Source: Burkholderia stagnalis
Lineage (GTDB): Bacteria > Pseudomonadota > Gammaproteobacteria > Burkholderiales > Burkholderiaceae
Assembly: GCF_902830275.1 (NCBI RefSeq)
Contig: NZ_CADESW010000036.1
Coordinates: 1-40,864 of the forward strand
Length of the DNA: 40,864 bases
Direction: 5' to 3'
Translations under genes and position numbers: made by a program
In this document: piece by piece, positions 33,057 to 40,864 of the stretch
Position numbering within the stretch: the first letter of the stretch is position 1
Layout of the letters: each line of letters starts with the position of its first letter
The notes under the pieces: generated by a model
Told to the model about the DNA's origin: nothing
Database searches by the model: none
The model's input: only the letters and a program-made list of their open reading frames with translations

Positions 33057-33812
33057 ATGAAGATCGTCGTCATCGGAGGATCGGGCCTGATCGGTTCGCG
33101 CGTCGTCACGCTGCTGCGCGAGGCCGGCCACGAAGCGCTCGCCGCGTCGCCGCGCAGCGGCGTCGACACGATCACGGGCGCGGGCCTGAGCGACGCGCTG
33201 GCGGGCGCGGACGTCGTCGTCGACGTGGCCAACGCGCCGTCGTGGGAGCCGCAGGCGGTGCTCGACTTTTTCCGCACGTCGGCCCGCAATCTCGGCAAGG
33301 CCGAAGTGGCCGCGGGCGTGCGCCATCACGTCGCGCTGTCGATCGTCGGCACCGACCGCATGCCGGGGAACGCGTACTTCGCCGCGAAGGTCGCGCAGGA
33401 AGCCGCGATCGAGGCGGCGGGCGTCCCGTACACGATCGTGCGCGCGACGCAGTTCATGGAATTCCTCGGCGGCATCGCCGACACGGGCACCGACGGCGGC
33501 ACGGTGCGCGTCGGCGACGGGCTGTTCCAGCCGATCGCGGCCGACGACGTCGCGGCGGCCCTCGCGCAGACCGCGCTCGCCGCGCCGCTGAACGGCACCG
33601 TCGATATCGCGGGCCCCGATCGCGCGCCGTTCGCGGAAATCATCGCGCGCTACCTGAAGGCGATCGGCGATACGCGCCCGGTGGTCACGGATCGGGACGC
33701 GCCGTACTTCGGCGGCCGCGTCGAACAACAGTCGCTCGTGCCGCTCGGCGAAGCGCGGATCGGGCAGATCGGCCTCGATCAGTGGCTCGCACGGGCGCGG
33801 CAGGCAGGCTGA
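33057..33812 (+). CDS. NmrA/atypical SDR NAD(P)-binding protein
   Basis: Atypical short-chain dehydrogenase of the NmrA/NAD(P)-binding group, 251 residues. The dinucleotide loop is MKIVVIGGSGLIGSRVV (GxxGxxG), followed by SDALAGADVVVDVANAP, HHVALSIVGTDRM, YFAAKVAQEAAIEAAGVPYTIVRATQFMEF and IAADDVAAALAQTAL. The canonical YxxxK dyad is present in form at YFAAK, so redox activity is possible, though many relatives only sense NADP(H). GGAGG lies eight bases before the ATG. Divergent pairing with a MocR regulator suggests local control. Confidence 0.9.
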   Translation: MKIVVIGGSGLIGSRVVTLLREAGHEALAASPRSGVDTITGAGLSDALAGADVVVDVANAPSWEPQAVLDFFRTSARNLGKAEVAAGVRHHVALSIVGTDRMPGNAYFAAKVAQEAAIEAAGVPYTIVRATQFMEFLGGIADTGTDGGTVRVGDGLFQPIAADDVAAALAQTALAAPLNGTVDIAGPDRAPFAEIIARYLKAIGDTRPVVTDRDAPYFGGRVEQQSLVPLGEARIGQIGLDQWLARARQAG

Positions 33813-34400
33813 GCGAAAGCGGCGCTGCGGACGCGACACGACAGGTTTTTCATGTCAGCAATATGTCGATCGCGTCCGTAAAACGCGCCGAAAAGTTTCA
33901 TCCATTCAAACCATGCCGCGATGCCCCGAGTTCGTTTTCCACATATTCGACACTCGTTTGAAAATGCGGGACACATGGACCGATAAACCCCTTCATTGAC
34001 AGGGTGAATGCCCATATAAACAACATCAATAATCCGGCCGAATATCCAGCCATTCAAAACACGGCCATTGCAGCCGACCAGCCCGCACCCCCGCACCCCG
34101 CTCCGTCCGTATCGCGCTCAGCCTCGCCCTGCCTGAGATTCACGCCTCCCCCTTGCCGTCGCATTCCGCCGACGCAATGACGCCGCAGCATCCAATGCAT
34201 CAGACAAGATCATTTCAGATTTCTCACCAATATCTGACTCGATGCACGCCGATACAATGAATAATTAATTTATTCGCAAGTATCTTGTAAATATGAAATT
34301 GACCTCCTAGCATGGCTTTGCAGTTCACATTACCTCTCACGTTTTGCGCTGCTAGTTAATACATTTTCAATCGTCTCGCATTCGTTATCTGGGGGATTAC
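33813..34400. promoter_or_regulatory. Long AT-rich leader upstream of zmpA
   Basis: A 588-bp stretch without a convincing gene, much more AT-rich than the flanks, especially 34200-34400 (taatgaataattaatttattcg and similar). It ends with gggggattac before the zmpA ATG, a good ribosome site. A loosely symmetric ctagcatggctttgcag (34308-34324) was considered as a lux-type box for quorum-sensing control known for zmpA in B. cenocepacia, but its symmetry is poor. A 105-codon minus-strand frame overlapping the NmrA-like gene is not called. Confidence 0.45.
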
Positions 34401-36098
34401 ATGAAGAAACTGTCCAGCCTGCTGACCGTCACCGCGATTTCCCTCGCCAGTTTCGGCGCGTTCGCGCAAGCCGGCGACCAGCAGGCCCCGGTCGACCGGG
34501 CGCTGCAACTGATCCAGCAAAACCCGGCCGCGTTCAGCGTGGCCGCCGGCCATGCCGCGCGCTCGCTGAAGTTCGCGGCCACGCCGGCGGGCGCCCCGGT
34601 GGAGGGCGACCAGTTCAAGGTGCACGACGTGGTCGTCGATCCCGACGGCACCGAACACGTGCGCTTCGATCGCTTCTACTCGGGCCTGCCGGTGATCGGC
34701 GGCGACGTCGTCGTCCACTCGAACCAGGGCCAGCTGAAGCAGGCGAGCCTGACCCAGCCCGCGCCGATCGATCTCGCCGGCAAGATCGGCAAGGCCGGCG
34801 ACCGCTACGTCGTGCGCAATGCACCGGACGTCGGCGCGGCCACGGCCCGCCGCGTGGCGGTCGCGCGCTTCGGCTCGGAAGTGCGCCGTGTCGACAATGC
34901 GGAGCTCGTGGTGTTCGTGCGCGACGTCGCGCCGACGCTCGCCTATGCGGTGCGCGTGTACGGCAAGTCGACCGACGTGCACGGCGACGCCGTGCTGTAC
35001 TACGTCGACGCGCGCACGGGCAAGCTGCTCGACGCGCAGGACCTGATCAAGACCGCCTCGGCAACCGGCACCGGTCGTTCGCTGTACTACGGAAACCTTT
35101 CGCTGACCACCGACCAGCTCGGCACGAACTCGTACCGGATGCTCGATCCGACCCGCGGCAGCGGCTCGGTGTACGACGGCCGCGGCCTGACCTCGGACGA
35201 CGTCGAACAGGCCACCGACCTGCCGATCTTCACGAGCAGCACGAACGTGTGGGGCAACAACTCGACCACCAACCGGCAGACCGTTGCCGCCGACATCGAC
35301 TACGGCCTCGCGCTCACGTGGGATTACTACCGCAGCGCACACAACCGCAACGGCATCTTCAACGACGGCCGCGGCGTGCGCAGCTATGCGCACGTGGTGT
35401 TCAACACCGGCAGCGGCACGACCGGCGCGAACGCGGCGTGGCTCGGGTCGCAGGTGATGGTGTACGGCGACGGCCAGCCCGGCACCCGCCTGCCGAACCC
35501 GGTCGTGTCGGTCGACGTGGCCGGGCACGAGATGAGCCACGGCGTAACCGAAGCCACCGCGAACCTGAACTACTCGGGCGATGCGGGCGGCCTCAACGAG
35601 TCGACGTCGGACATCTTCGGCACGCTCGTGAAGTTCTACGCGAACAACCCGAACGATCCGGGCAACTACGTGATCGGCGCGCGCGTGACGTCGGGCGGCC
35701 TGCGCAAGATGTACAAGCAGGATCTCGACGGCCGCTCGTACAGCTGCTATCCGTCGGGCGGCTTCTCGTGGGCGAATCCGCGTCATGATCCGCACTACAC
35801 GTCGGGCGTCGGCAACCGCTTCTTCTACCTGCTGGCGGAAGGGCCGGTGGTGCCGTCGACCGACACCGGGCTGTCGAGGAGCCAGCTGGTCTGCAATGGC
35901 GACACCAGCTTCAGCGGCCTCGGCCGCGACAAGGCCGGCAAGATCTGGTACCGGACGCTCACCGTGTACCTGAACGCCAACTCCAGCTACCCGAACGCGC
36001 GGCGCGCGTCGATCCAGGCCGCGACCGACCTGTACGGCGCGAACTCGGCCGAGAGCGCGGCGGTGGCGCGTGCGTGGAGCGCGGTCGGGGTGAATTGA
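34401..36098 (+). CDS. zmpA: ZmpA-type extracellular zinc metalloprotease (M4, thermolysin family)
   Basis: Secreted prepro-metalloprotease of 565 residues. The signal peptide MKKLSSLLTVTAISLASFGAFAQA is followed by a propeptide (FTP/PepSY-like, about 25-215, including FDRFYSGLPVIGGDVVVH). The catalytic domain has zinc ligands H376 and H380 with catalytic E377 in VAGHEMSHGVTEA and third ligand E400 in GGLNESTSDIFG, then a C-terminal domain with HYTSGVGNRFFYLLAEG. Positions 377 and 380 agree with those I recall for B. cenocepacia ZmpA, which is secreted, self-processed and degrades host proteins. In that species expression depends on CepIR quorum sensing. The gene is monocistronic, behind a long AT-rich leader, and converges with a PucR regulator. 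Confidence 0.95.
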   Translation: MKKLSSLLTVTAISLASFGAFAQAGDQQAPVDRALQLIQQNPAAFSVAAGHAARSLKFAATPAGAPVEGDQFKVHDVVVDPDGTEHVRFDRFYSGLPVIGGDVVVHSNQGQLKQASLTQPAPIDLAGKIGKAGDRYVVRNAPDVGAATARRVAVARFGSEVRRVDNAELVVFVRDVAPTLAYAVRVYGKSTDVHGDAVLYYVDARTGKLLDAQDLIKTASATGTGRSLYYGNLSLTTDQLGTNSYRMLDPTRGSGSVYDGRGLTSDDVEQATDLPIFTSSTNVWGNNSTTNRQTVAADIDYGLALTWDYYRSAHNRNGIFNDGRGVRSYAHVVFNTGSGTTGANAAWLGSQVMVYGDGQPGTRLPNPVVSVDVAGHEMSHGVTEATANLNYSGDAGGLNESTSDIFGTLVKFYANNPNDPGNYVIGARVTSGGLRKMYKQDLDGRSYSCYPSGGFSWANPRHDPHYTSGVGNRFFYLLAEGPVVPSTDTGLSRSQLVCNGDTSFSGLGRDKAGKIWYRTLTVYLNANSSYPNARRASIQAATDLYGANSAESAAVARAWSAVGVN

Positions 36099-36109
36099 TG
36101 GCGCTTGCG

Positions 36110-36128
36110 CGGGTGCATTGAACACCCG
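36110..36128 (+). terminator. Candidate hairpin downstream of zmpA
   Basis: Arms cgggtg and cacccg with a 7-base loop, 12 bp after the zmpA stop codon. No T run follows, so this is a tentative terminator. Confidence 0.3.
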
Positions 36129-36228
36129 AGGGTCGCGCGGCGGAACGTCGACTCGGACGAAATCGAGCCGATCGAGGCCGCGCGACACTCAGGCATCCGA
36201 ACGGAAGGCGCCGTTCCCGGGCGCCTGC

Positions 36229-37515
36229 TCACCGGCCCCGCTCGCCCATCCCGTGAAGTTTCAGCGCGATTTCCAGCTTCGCGATCCACGCCGCGTCGTC
36301 GAGCCGGGCGCCCAGGATGTTTTCGATCCGCTCGAGCCGGTGGTCCAGCGTATTCGGATGAATGCCCAGCGCGGCGGCGGTCACTTTGCGGCGCTGCAGG
36401 TTCGCGAAGAAGGTCTCGAGCGTCAGGATCAGGTCCTGCTCGCCGGACAACTCCCGCATCAGCGACAGCAGGTAGTCGAGCGCGCTGCCGTCGCTGCGAA
36501 TGCACTCGCCGATGACGATGTCCGAGTAGCGGTGCAGCTTGCCGTCGCCGCCCCGGTGCCGGCCGGCATCGAGCGCCCGAATCGCCTCGTCGGCCGACGT
36601 CGCCCATCCTTTCGCGCCAACGCCCGACAACCCCATGCCGATCGCGCCGATGCCGCCCGCGCCGTCGAGCCATGCCGTCATGCAGGCCTGCACGCGCCGG
36701 TCGCTCGCGCTCGCCGCTTCGCCGGGATCGCATGGCGCCCAGATGACGAGGCGATCGCGGTGCCAGACATCGACGACATCGTCCTTCCGGCACTTCAGGT
36801 AGCGCGCCGCCGACAGCACGACGCGTTCGCGCTCGCTGTCCGATCGCATCGCCCCGCGATCGAGCCGATCGCAGTCGATCGCCAGCGCGATTCGCGGCGA
36901 AGCGTGGTCCAGCCCCAGCGCCTTGGTCGCCTTGCGGAACGCATCGTCGTCCGCGACATGGCTGAAGACGATCTCGTGCAGTTGCTGACGCAGCGCGTCG
37001 CGCCATCGCGCCTGTCGATATTGCTCGTCGAGGTAGGCCTGCGAGATCAGCTGCACCATGTAGTCGAAATACTCCATCAGATAGGGCGACAGCACGAACA
37101 GCAGCTCGTCGCGCAAATCGTCATGCTGGCTGCCGAGCTCCGCGCAAACCCGCCACAACTCGCGCGGCCCGACCCAGAAGGCCCGCAGCAACGCAGACAG
37201 CGGAATGCCCTGATGAACGCGCCGGCGCCCGAATTCCCGCAGACCTTCCAGCTCCGTGGAGGACGGAAACGTGCCCGTGGCCACCGATTCGAACCACAAT
37301 CGCTGCGACACCTCGATCGAGTCCATGATGTCCTTCCGCATCGCGGAAGTCAGGCCGTCGTAGCCGCCGATGCGGGTCAGCGCCGCATACGTGCGCTCGA
37401 TGATGGTCGACGGGTCCGCCGCAAGCGCGCGCACGCTGTCGCGCATCAGCGCCGACGTTGCGGGAACGTCGACGGGCGTCATGGTGGATTCAACCTTTCT
37501 GTTCTTGGCAGCCAT
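36229..37515 (-). CDS. PucR/CdaR family transcriptional regulator
   Basis: Regulator of 428 residues. The N-terminal half is an RsbRD-like helical sensor domain (VQGIPLSALLRAFWVGPRELWRV region, about 90-160). The middle is a degenerate GGDEF-like CdaR domain (HASPRIALAIDCDRLDRG, GIGAIGMGLSGVG). The C terminus carries the PucR-type HTH (LILTLETFFANLQRRKVTAAALGIHPNTLDHRLERIENILG). Family members control purine, sugar-acid or amine catabolism. The ATG at 37515 (MAAKNRKVES) has GGGAA upstream; the frame stays open 45 codons further, and an ATG eleven codons downstream is another option. It is divergent from a marR gene and convergent with zmpA. Confidence 0.87.
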   Translation of the reverse strand: MAAKNRKVESTMTPVDVPATSALMRDSVRALAADPSTIIERTYAALTRIGGYDGLTSAMRKDIMDSIEVSQRLWFESVATGTFPSSTELEGLREFGRRRVHQGIPLSALLRAFWVGPRELWRVCAELGSQHDDLRDELLFVLSPYLMEYFDYMVQLISQAYLDEQYRQARWRDALRQQLHEIVFSHVADDDAFRKATKALGLDHASPRIALAIDCDRLDRGAMRSDSERERVVLSAARYLKCRKDDVVDVWHRDRLVIWAPCDPGEAASASDRRVQACMTAWLDGAGGIGAIGMGLSGVGAKGWATSADEAIRALDAGRHRGGDGKLHRYSDIVIGECIRSDGSALDYLLSLMRELSGEQDLILTLETFFANLQRRKVTAAALGIHPNTLDHRLERIENILGARLDDAAWIAKLEIALKLHGMGERGR

Positions 37516-37741
37516 CGGCCATTCCCGTTCATTCGATTCACGGCGCGACACGCGCGGCTCACGCCCCGCAGGGGATTGTGAAAAACCACATCGTCGGCCG
37601 CACCTTGTCCCATTTCCCGCGCCGCGACGCTCGGATAACGTAGTCGGCATCGCCCGACGAAGGCAGTCATTTTTTCAGATTTCGGCGCGCAGGTCACCGC
37701 GCCGGATATCGACACGGGCAATGAATCGGAGCAACTGCATC

Positions 37742-38215
37742 ATGAACCCGGCAATCTCGCCGAACGCCCCCGGCACGGGAACGCAGCCGGCCGGCGACGG
37801 GCTCGGCTACCTGCTGAAACGAACCCAGGCCGTCATGTGCCGCACGCTGTCGCGGCGCACCGAAGCCGAACTGGGCGTGACGGACACCCAGGCGCGCCTG
37901 CTGCTCATGCTCGCCAGCCGTTCCGCTCGCACGACGGCCGAGCTCGCGCGGGAATGCGAGGTGAACGCCAGCGCCGTGACACGGATGATCGACCGCCTGG
38001 CGCAGCGCGGCCTGCTGACGCGCACGGATTGCGACGAAGACCGGCGAATCGTCGGACTACACGTCACTGAGCCGGGGCAGGCGGTCGCCACCCGGATTCC
38101 GGCGATCGCCTCGGCGGTGTCCGGCGCGTTGCTGTCCGGCTTCCGTGCGGACGAGATCCATGCGCTCGAGCGCCTGCTCGGCCGCCTCGTCGCGAACGGA
38201 ACGCATCACGCCTGA
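37742..38215 (+). CDS. MarR family transcriptional regulator
   Basis: Winged-helix repressor of 157 residues. Family elements are LGYLLKRTQAVMCRTLSRR (dimerisation helix), LGVTDTQARLLLMLASRSARTTAELARECEVNASAVTRMIDRLAQRGLLTRTDCDEDRRIVGLHVTEPG (HTH and wing, with the DxRxxxLxLT-like wing) and a C-terminal dimerisation helix. ATG 37742 gives a family-length product with GGAG ten bases upstream; ATG 37721 would add seven residues. It is divergent from the PucR regulator with about 225 bp between. The ligand and targets are unknown; MarR proteins often repress a neighbouring gene. Confidence 0.9.
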   Translation: MNPAISPNAPGTGTQPAGDGLGYLLKRTQAVMCRTLSRRTEAELGVTDTQARLLLMLASRSARTTAELARECEVNASAVTRMIDRLAQRGLLTRTDCDEDRRIVGLHVTEPGQAVATRIPAIASAVSGALLSGFRADEIHALERLLGRLVANGTHHA

Positions 38216-38245
38216 ACCGCGCTCGCGCGCGGCGAGCCCGGGCGC

Positions 38246-39313
38246 TCACGCTGCCGTATGCTCCGGACATCGAAGGGTCGCTTCATCCGCGCTCAGCAAT
38301 GCGGGAAACGCATCCTCGATGAAGTCGACCCAGGTTCGAACCGTGTCGTCCCGATAGCGTGGCGGCGAATACAACGCGTAAGCGCTCATCCCCGCTGCGC
38401 GGTAATCGGGCATGATCCGCACGAAGTCGCCGTTGCGCAGCCCGGCGGCCGCCGAACCCATCGGCAAGACCCCGATCCCCATCCCTTCCCGAACCGCCGT
38501 CGCCAGCGCTTCCGCGACGTTGACCCGGACTTCCGGCCGCACCGGCACCGTCGTCTCCTTGCCGTCCGGCCCGGCCAGCACCCACTCGTCCGGCCGGAAA
38601 CCCGGCACCGCGAGGCCCAGGCAAACGTGGTCGGCCAGATCGCGGGGGCCTTGCGGCGCGCCATGCCGTGCGATGTATTCGCGCGACGCACAGACGATGC
38701 CGAAGATCTGCCCGAGACGCCGCGCGGCCAATCCCGGTTCGGGCGCCTGCCGGCGAAGCGCCAGTGCCATGCTGGCCCCTTCGCCGAACAGATCGGGCAT
38801 CCCGTGCGCCAACGCAAGCTCGACCCGAACGTCGGGATAGCGCCGCCGATAGCGCGCGATCAGGGACATGACGTAACGCTGCCCCAATTCCGACGAAGCA
38901 TGGATCTTGAGCTTTCCGGCGGGGCGCATGCCGCCGCCGGCGGCTTCGGCTTCCGCGGCGTCCACGCACTCGAGAATCCGTTTGCAGTGCCTGATATAGC
39001 GTTCACCGGCCGGCGTGAGCTGCACGCGTCGGGTCGAACGATCCAGCAGGCGCGCGCGCAGCGATGTCTCCAGCGCGGCAACGATGCGGGAGACCGACGT
39101 GACCGACACGTTCAACTGTCGAGCGGCCTCGGTGAAGCCATTCGCGTCCGCCACCCGCACGAAGATCCGCATCGCCCGCAGCGTGTCGATGCTGCGTTTC
39201 CCGGTCCTGTCACGGCGGATTTGCCTGACGAATGCGTCGGCATCGCTATCGCAGAGGGCAGGCGCCACGCCGGCGATGGGCCGGCGATCCAGGTCGGGCG
39301 GCAGCATGGTCAT
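38246..39313 (-). CDS. LysR family transcriptional regulator with N-terminal extension
   Basis: LysR-type regulator of the DsdC/CrgA-like group, 355 residues from the ATG that overlaps the upstream pqiC stop (ATGA). The HTH begins near residue 44 (IDTLRAMRIFVRVADANGFTEAARQLNVSVTSVSRIVAALE), so about 42 extra residues precede the usual family start. An ATG at 39172, just at AMRIFV, is possible but would remove the first HTH residues. The effector domain contains LKIHASSELGQRYV and REGMGIGVLPMGSAAAG. Overlap with a transport-lipoprotein gene is unusual for a LysR regulator and suggests co-expression with the pqi-like operon. Confidence 0.88.
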   Translation of the reverse strand: MTMLPPDLDRRPIAGVAPALCDSDADAFVRQIRRDRTGKRSIDTLRAMRIFVRVADANGFTEAARQLNVSVTSVSRIVAALETSLRARLLDRSTRRVQLTPAGERYIRHCKRILECVDAAEAEAAGGGMRPAGKLKIHASSELGQRYVMSLIARYRRRYPDVRVELALAHGMPDLFGEGASMALALRRQAPEPGLAARRLGQIFGIVCASREYIARHGAPQGPRDLADHVCLGLAVPGFRPDEWVLAGPDGKETTVPVRPEVRVNVAEALATAVREGMGIGVLPMGSAAAGLRNGDFVRIMPDYRAAGMSAYALYSPPRYRDDTVRTWVDFIEDAFPALLSADEATLRCPEHTAA

Positions 39314-39972
39314 CGATTCCGGCACGGCTGGACCGGCGACGCCGGCGCGGCACGCGCATGTGCTTCGTCCATCGCCCGCACCCCTGCCGCGATCCGCTCC
39401 GCCAGCTCGCCGAGCGCCCGCCGGTGGCCCGCGACGAGCGCGTCGTAGCCGCTTCCGACCGGTTCGGCGACGCTCGTGCGGCAGGTCATCACCGCCTGCG
39501 TGCCGACCGCGCGCACGCTCCACACCGCGTCGATTGCCGCGTGTTTGGCCTGCCACGATTCGAAGCGCTGCACGTCGACGCTCACCCGATACACGGGCAC
39601 GCCGGCCGGATGCGCGGCATTCGCGACGTCGATCGTGCCGAGCCGTGCGGCGAGATCGTCGGACAGCGCGCGACGGATCTCGTCGGCGGGCGGCGACGCC
39701 CAGCGTTCCAGTTCGAGCACGTCGACCTGCGCGCCGTTCTTCTGCACGACGAGCTGGTTTTTCGCGACCTGCTCGGGCACGCCGACGGCCGGCACCTCGA
39801 TCAGGAACGGCGGGTTGGCAGGTGTGGCGCGGGTTGAGGCCGCGGCGTCCGCGGAGGCGAGCGTGTAGAACCGCGCGGGCGGCGACGCGCACGCGGCAAG
39901 CATCAGTGCGGCGGCCACCGCGCAAGCGGCGAACGTCGCGCCGCGCACGTGTCGTGTCAGGCGATCGATCAT
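39310..39972 (-). CDS. pqiC: PqiC-type membrane-integrity lipoprotein (ABC-type auxiliary)
   Basis: Outer-membrane-directed lipoprotein of the PqiC/YmbA family, 220 residues. The signal peptide ends in the lipobox LAAC (residues 25-28), and FYTLASADAAAS right after it is the characteristic family start of the mature chain. The core includes IEVPAVGVPEQVAKNQLVVQKNGAQVDVLELERWASPPADEIRRAL. PqiC works with the MCE protein PqiB and membrane protein PqiA to bridge the envelope and move lipid. The ATG overlaps the pqiB stop (ATGA), and the stop overlaps the following lysR start. Confidence 0.9.
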   Translation of the reverse strand: MIDRLTRHVRGATFAACAVAAALMLAACASPPARFYTLASADAAASTRATPANPPFLIEVPAVGVPEQVAKNQLVVQKNGAQVDVLELERWASPPADEIRRALSDDLAARLGTIDVANAAHPAGVPVYRVSVDVQRFESWQAKHAAIDAVWSVRAVGTQAVMTCRTSVAEPVGSGYDALVAGHRRALGELAERIAAGVRAMDEAHARAAPASPVQPCRNR

Positions 39973-40864
39973 TTCCTGTCTCCGGGTTTGCCTTGCAGCA
40001 ACGATTCGGGGTGGCGTTCCAGATAGTCGGCGAGCGCGTTCAGCGATTGCAGCGTATGCGTGAGTTCCTTCAGCGCGCCGCGCACGTCGGACTGCAGCGG
40101 CGAATCCTGCTGCAGCGTCGCTTCGGCCGTCGCGAACGTCTGCTTCGCGGCCGACAGCGTGTCGCGCGCCTCGGGCATGACCTGCGTGTCGAGCTGCCTG
40201 AACAGACGGTCGGCGTTCGCGAGCGTGCTGTTCAGGTTCTTGCCGATCTGCTCGAACGGCACCTTGTCGAGCTTCTTCGCGATATCGGCGACCTGCACCT
40301 GCAGTTCGTCGAGCGTGTTCGGCACGGTGGGCAGTTCCATCACCGGCTTCGTGATGTCGATCGACTCCGCCCGCGCCTGCGGGAAGAAATCGAGCGCGAC
40401 GTACAGCTGGCTCGTCAGCAGGTTGCCGGTGCGCAGCTGGCCGCGCAAACCGTAACTGGCAACCAGCCGCTTCAGGACCAGCCGGCGCGCGGCATCGCCC
40501 TTGTCGCCGACCGCGTCCCGGAAGCGCTTGCCGAGCCGATCCGGATAGATGTTCATCGTCACCGGCATCGTGAAATTCTTCGCCTTCGGGTCGTAGTCGA
40601 TGCCGATGCTCGTCACTTCGCCGAGCACGATGCCGCGGAAGTCGACCGGCGCGCCCACCGCCAGCCCGCGCAGCGACTGGTTGAAATTCATCACGACCTG
40701 TACCAGTTCGCCATCCGGGTCGCGCATCGCGTCGGTCTCGTCGGCGGCGAGGCGGAACGTCGTGTTGCCCGGCGCCGTCGCGCCCGTGGTCTGGTTCGGC
40801 GGCGTCTGGAACGCGATGCCGCCGAGGATCACCGTCGCGAGCGACTGCGTGTTCAGCTTCAGCC
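39969..40864 (-). CDS. pqiB: PqiB-type MCE-domain protein, truncated by the window edge
   Basis: C-terminal part of an MCE (MlaD/PqiB) protein; the frame runs off the right edge without a start, so at least 298 residues are present. It shows the last MCE repeat (VVMNFNQSLRGLAVGAPVDFRGIVLGEVTSIGIDYD), LRGQLRTGNLLTSQLYVALDFFP, and a C-terminal amphipathic helix bundle (IAKKLDKVPFEQIGKNLNSTLANADRLFRQLD). Such proteins form hexameric periplasmic tubes that carry lipid between the inner and outer membranes. pqiC overlaps its end. The upstream pqiA gene is presumably just outside the window. Confidence 0.92.
   Translation of the reverse strand, partial: LKLNTQSLATVILGGIAFQTPPNQTTGATAPGNTTFRLAADETDAMRDPDGELVQVVMNFNQSLRGLAVGAPVDFRGIVLGEVTSIGIDYDPKAKNFTMPVTMNIYPDRLGKRFRDAVGDKGDAARRLVLKRLVASYGLRGQLRTGNLLTSQLYVALDFFPQARAESIDITKPVMELPTVPNTLDELQVQVADIAKKLDKVPFEQIGKNLNSTLANADRLFRQLDTQVMPEARDTLSAAKQTFATAEATLQQDSPLQSDVRGALKELTHTLQSLNALADYLERHPESLLQGKPGDRK

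Noticed and set aside
33779..34096. Minus-strand 105-codon ORF overlapping the end of the NmrA-like gene
   Set aside because: It overlaps a solid gene, has no ribosome site and no recognisable features; the composition follows the AT-rich leader rather than coding sequence.
34308..34324. lux/cep box upstream of zmpA
   Set aside because: The symmetry of ctagcatggctttgcag is poor and the match to a CepR-type site is not convincing, although quorum control of zmpA is known in B. cenocepacia.

Overview
The window is GC-rich Betaproteobacterial DNA and most likely comes from a Burkholderia cepacia complex genome. Pointers are the OmpC-like trimeric porins (QSSVTLYG and QTSLTLYG N termini), the dense set of LysR/AraC/MarR/MocR regulators, and above all a complete thermolysin-type prepro-metalloprotease whose length and catalytic positions match ZmpA. 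In B. cenocepacia zmpA lies on the third, dispensable replicon (pC3), and the many accessory catabolic cassettes here suit such a replicon. The placement is inference; no rRNA, tRNA, replication gene or CRISPR array was seen.

Layout. (1) 1-12.3 kb is a catabolic locus. A porin and a Tat-signal MmgE/PrpD protein run rightward. Converging on them is a minus-strand series: MFS transporter, YecD-like isochorismatase-fold hydrolase, MDR dehydrogenase, family III CoA-transferase, CitE-like lyase, second MmgE/PrpD, cyclase-family hydrolase and a LysR regulator. Stop/start overlaps join several of these. Together they look like uptake, CoA activation, (de)hydration and C-C cleavage of an unidentified organic acid. 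(2) 12.8-14.9 kb holds a secreted seven-repeat HAF protein and a PhzF-like isomerase. (3) 15-17.8 kb is a visibly AT-richer island with two small orphan ORFs and a two-gene operon: an unknown 336-residue protein overlapping a stand-alone RelA/SpoT-type nucleotidyltransferase. This is the best candidate for an undescribed system, probably toxin-antitoxin or phage defence. (4) 17.9-20.7 kb encodes a hybrid histidine kinase and a receiver-adenylyl cyclase, a likely phosphorelay to cAMP. (5) 20.7-22.9 kb is a pectinacetylesterase/Notum-like secreted hydrolase with a membrane-anchored partner. (6) 23.3-29.8 kb is a second catabolic cassette: PLP aldolase/racemase-fold enzyme, sugar-lactone-type FAD oxidase, MFS transporter, porin and AraC regulator. 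It ends in a perfect-register 36-unit octamer array. (7) 30.2-33.8 kb has GNAT and FMN oxidoreductase genes, then a divergent MocR regulator and NmrA-like protein. (8) 34.4-39.3 kb has zmpA and PucR, MarR and LysR regulators. (9) The right edge cuts into a pqiBC-type (MCE) transport operon.

Repeats deserve attention. A palindromic element with 31-nt arms abuts and completes the stop codon of the cyclase gene, and a diverged single arm does the same for the HAF gene 10 kb away. There is also a 97-bp duplication of a gene 3' end, a 9-bp coding repeat in a C-terminal tail, and the octamer array whose first unit contains a stop codon.
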